Origin: Microbacterium sp.
Lineage (GTDB): Bacteria > Actinomycetota > Actinomycetes > Actinomycetales > Microbacteriaceae
Assembly: GCF_031178525.1 (NCBI RefSeq)
Contig: NZ_JAPSJA010000005.1
Span: forward strand, 1-34,625
Reading direction: 5' to 3'
DNA: 34,625 bases
Shown here piece by piece: positions 31,916-34,625 of this stretch (its first letter is position 1; each line of letters starts with the position of its first letter). The notes under the pieces are model-generated. The model made no database searches and was not told the DNA's origin. It saw only the letters and a program-made list of their open reading frames with translations. The position numbers were made by a program, and so were the translations under genes.

Positions 31916-32839
31916 TCAGGAGTTGCTCGCGAGGGCGGCGATCGCGCGGTCCATCGACGACCCGAGATTCCACAGTTCTGCGAGCGACCGGGCCGCGTCA
32001 GCCTCGGTCTGGTCGAGGGGGCGCAGGGGAGTGGCCGGCGCGCTGATGTCGAGGTCGGTGGCGACACGGACCACCTTGGGTGCCACATCGAGGTATGCGG
32101 ACGCCTCTGCGAAGCGGGCGCTGACTGCCGCGCTGAGCTGACCGGCGGCAGCGGCGGCGCGGATGCCGTCCAGATCGCCGTGCGCCTTGAGCAGAGTCGC
32201 GGCGCTCTTCTCGCCGATGCCCTTCACGCCGGGTAGGCCGTCGGAGGCGTCGCCGCGCATGGTCGCGAAATCGGCGTACTGCTCGGGAAGGACGCCGTAC
32301 TTCGTGACGACGGTCTCGTCGGTGACGATCTCGAGGTTGCTCATGCCACGCGCGGTATAGATGACGCGGACGCCGCGCGCGTCGTCGACGAGCTGGAACA
32401 GGTCTCGGTCGCCGGTGACGATGTCGACCGACTTGTCGGCGTGGGTGGCGAGCGTGCCGATCACGTCGTCCGCTTCGTGCTCGGCTGCGCCGATGATCGG
32501 GATGCCGAGAGCGCGCAGCGTCTCGCGGATGAGCGGAACCTGCTGCTCGAGCGGGTCGGGGACCTCTTCAACGTCTGTGCCGCCGGGGATGACCTCGACG
32601 ACGCGGTGCGCCTTGTAGCTGGGGATGAGGTCGACGCGCCACTGCGGACGCCAGTCGTCATCCCAGCAGGCGATCAGATGCGTCGGGTGATACGTCGACA
32701 CGAGCTTCGCGACGATGTCGAGCAGACCACGGACGGCGTTGACGGACATGCCGTCCGGCGCCTTCACTTTGTCCGGCACACCGTAGAACGCGCGGAAGTA
32801 GAGGGACGCGGTGTCGAGCAGCATCAGGCGGTCGGTCAC
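31916..32839 (-). CDS. Stand-alone 5'-3' exonuclease (FEN/PolA-N-terminal type)
   Basis: MLLDTASLYFRAFYG, EADDVIGTLA, DIVTGDRDLFQLV, GDASDGLPGVKGIGEKSAATLL; no polymerase domain. Confidence 0.94.
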   Translation of the reverse strand: MTDRLMLLDTASLYFRAFYGVPDKVKAPDGMSVNAVRGLLDIVAKLVSTYHPTHLIACWDDDWRPQWRVDLIPSYKAHRVVEVIPGGTDVEEVPDPLEQQVPLIRETLRALGIPIIGAAEHEADDVIGTLATHADKSVDIVTGDRDLFQLVDDARGVRVIYTARGMSNLEIVTDETVVTKYGVLPEQYADFATMRGDASDGLPGVKGIGEKSAATLLKAHGDLDGIRAAAAAGQLSAAVSARFAEASAYLDVAPKVVRVATDLDISAPATPLRPLDQTEADAARSLAELWNLGSSMDRAIAALASNS

Positions 32840-32880
32840 GGACTCATCCTGGCACGGCGGTCTGGTTTCTTCTGCGAGCG

Positions 32881-33729
32881 TCAGCAGCCGGGGGAAGAGG
32901 GTCGTTCGGTGCAGGTGTGCGCGACGAGTGCGGTGTGCGCCTCGAAGACCCGGATCAGCTGACCAGGGCCGGTCGCCGTGAGTCGGCCGGAGATCGGGAA
33001 CCAGCCGACACCGAGGTCTATCTCGGCGGAGTATGCGACATCGACGCGGGCGGTGTACTCACCGCGCTCGGCGTAGGTGTGGCTCGTGTCAGTGGGGGTG
33101 AACTGTGCCTGGCCGAGATCGGCCCAGGTCGAGCCGCCGTCGCCGGTCGTCGTGCTGGCGCCGTCGCCGTAGTGGAAGGTGAAGGATGCCGGCGTGAACC
33201 GCACGCTGATCGGGTAGCCGAAGAGCTCTCCCTGCTGAGTGACGGCGGATGCCGTCGCCACGAAGTTCGTCGGCAGGCCGGCGACGCCCAGATTGTTCGG
33301 CTCACCGGCGACCGCGGTCCCGGGAGGGGAGAAACGTGCAAGGTCGGTGATCGTGATCTCGGGGATCGCCGGCGTGGTATCGCCTTCGGCCCGTGGCGTC
33401 TCGCCGTCAGGGTTCCAGCGGTAGCAGCGGATGTAGTTCCACGCGTCTCTGCACTCCTCGAACGTGGGAGGAGTCCAGGCGATCGGGTTGTAGACCGGGT
33501 TCGTGGAGTGGTTGCCTCCGCGTTGCCTTTGGGCGCCGTCGGTACGGGATCCTGGCGAGCCATTCTGATGCTTAGTACCGCTCGCGTATAGATTGCCTGC
33601 GTCGGTTGTGACCGTTGGGCATCCGATCCGCGCGTTTGAGCTGCACGTCGGAGGTGTGCCCGCCGCGGCGCTCACTGGTGACAAAACGATGACCGCGAAG
33701 CATAAGAGCATGGCGGTCAGGATGCGCAT
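32881..33729 (-). CDS. Secreted protein with PKD-like region, uncharacterised
   Basis: Signal peptide MRILTAMLLCFAVIVLSPVSAAAG; FHYGDGASTTT...SHTYAERGEYTARVDVAYSAE PKD-like strand pattern. Confidence 0.8.
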   Translation of the reverse strand: MRILTAMLLCFAVIVLSPVSAAAGTPPTCSSNARIGCPTVTTDAGNLYASGTKHQNGSPGSRTDGAQRQRGGNHSTNPVYNPIAWTPPTFEECRDAWNYIRCYRWNPDGETPRAEGDTTPAIPEITITDLARFSPPGTAVAGEPNNLGVAGLPTNFVATASAVTQQGELFGYPISVRFTPASFTFHYGDGASTTTGDGGSTWADLGQAQFTPTDTSHTYAERGEYTARVDVAYSAEIDLGVGWFPISGRLTATGPGQLIRVFEAHTALVAHTCTERPSSPGC

Positions 33730-34262
33730 GATTCGCCTTCCCGAGGGGTGGAATTTGCCAAAAGCACACTGTCCTCTGACACCTCAAACTGGAGCGCGAG
33801 CACGTACTGGTCGGGTCGATCCGCTGGCACAACGGAAGAGCCTGAAGCGTCCTTGATGTCGAGATCGGCTTGGTCCAAGCAGGCCTCGGCCTGAATTAGG
33901 GCATCGTCCGCGGCGTACTTCGTACCCCGGAACCAGACCACCGCTGTCTTTCCCGTCTGTGAGTACCCGTTCGCGTGCATTTCACTTAAGAACTCTTTGT
34001 CGGTTGAGCGGACTTCGCCCGTGGTGTATGCGAGCGCTGGCTCGAATGACCCCGGATCCGAGAATGAGACAGAATCCAAAGCCTTGATGTACTCCCGGTA
34101 TGTCTTCTCGGCTGCCGCGAAGGCCTCTTCCTCGGTCTCGAACAGGGCCGTCTTCGTCGGCGTCGGCTCGGGCTGGGGTGTGCAGGCGGCGAGCAGCGAG
34201 AGCGTCACCGCTCCGGCCGCCGCGGCGGTGAGAAGGCGCAGGGGAGCGGTCGAGACAATCAC
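33717..34262 (-). CDS. Predicted lipoprotein, uncharacterised
   Basis: Lipobox LSLLAAC; overlaps the next gene's start by 13 bp; GTG start with TACGGT 6 nt upstream. Confidence 0.8.
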   Translation of the reverse strand: MIVSTAPLRLLTAAAAGAVTLSLLAACTPQPEPTPTKTALFETEEEAFAAAEKTYREYIKALDSVSFSDPGSFEPALAYTTGEVRSTDKEFLSEMHANGYSQTGKTAVVWFRGTKYAADDALIQAEACLDQADLDIKDASGSSVVPADRPDQYVLALQFEVSEDSVLLANSTPREGESCAS

Positions 34263-34301
34263 CCCGTCACCGTAGCCGCGACCCGTCCTGCTCCGCAGAA
34301 G

Positions 34302-34310
34302 TTATCCACA
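34302..34310. promoter_or_regulatory. Perfect match to the classical DnaA box
   Basis: TTATCCACA, in the intergenic region between the lipoprotein gene and rpsA. Confidence 0.45.
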
Positions 34311-34411
34311 GGGAATGCCGGCTGTGCGGCATCCGTTGTCTCTGATAGCCTGAAGTGTCACTCGTGGCGAGCATTCGCCTGCCCTCGTGACATCGCAACC
34401 CCAATCCACCT

Positions 34412-34451
34412 GCTTCGAGGCGAACATCCGGCGCTGCCGAGTGCTCGAAGC
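34412..34451 (+). promoter_or_regulatory. Structured leader candidate upstream of rpsA
   Basis: GCTTCGAG (34412-34419) / CTCGAAGC (34444-34451), perfect 8 bp; inner CGGC-GCT-GCCG; 32 nt before the rpsA ATG. Confidence 0.5.
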
Positions 34452-34483
34452 CCGATCATCCATTCACAAGGACAACCCACTAC

Positions 34484-34625
34484 ATGACTAGCGCAACGAC
34501 CGCCCCGGCCACCAAGCAGGTCGCGATCAACGACATCGGCTCTGCTGAGGACTTCCTGGCCGCGGTCGAGAAGACCCTCAAGTTCTTCAACGACGGCGAC
34601 ATCATCGAGGGCACGATCGTCAAGA
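34484..34625 (+). CDS. rpsA: 30S ribosomal protein S1, 3'-truncated by the window
   Basis: MTSATTAPATKQVAINDIGSAEDFLAAVEKTLKFFNDGDIIEGTIVK, typical actinobacterial S1 N-terminus. Confidence 0.95.
   Translation, partial: MTSATTAPATKQVAINDIGSAEDFLAAVEKTLKFFNDGDIIEGTIVK

Overview
The window is high-GC actinobacterial chromosome; gene content and order suggest Microbacteriaceae, probably Microbacterium-like (inference). It is gap-free and mostly core genome. In order it holds the end of the dcw division cluster (murG', murC, ftsQ, ftsZ, yggS, sepF, yggT, divIVA/wag31), lspA and an rluD-type pseudouridine synthase, a GNAT gene, a NUDIX gene, and an ECF-type sigma factor with an overlapping membrane-protein gene. 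Next come dnaE, an uncharacterised membrane protein, hisD, nrdR, pyrD, a DUF3043 protein, an M20 peptidase and an erpA-like gene. The respiratory genes follow as two convergent blocks, ctaC-ctaD-ctaF (+) and ctaE-qcrC-qcrA-qcrB (-), with a rhodanese gene between them. The window closes with trpD, a PolX-like PHP protein, a stand-alone FEN-type 5'-3' exonuclease, a secreted PKD-like protein plus a lipoprotein, and the start of rpsA. I saw no rRNA, tRNA, CRISPR array, prophage or intact transposon. The most unusual signal is a 111-bp nested fold-back at 24596-24706. It reads as a terminator stem whose loop has been invaded by a second, self-complementary ~68-bp element. Other signals are a family of leaderless-type promoters, overlapping divergent -10 boxes, palindromes upstream of ftsZ, divIVA, ctaE/trpD and rpsA, over-representation of GGATGCC, and back-to-back nuclease genes without polymerase domains. 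I found no clearly novel multi-gene defence or biosynthetic system.
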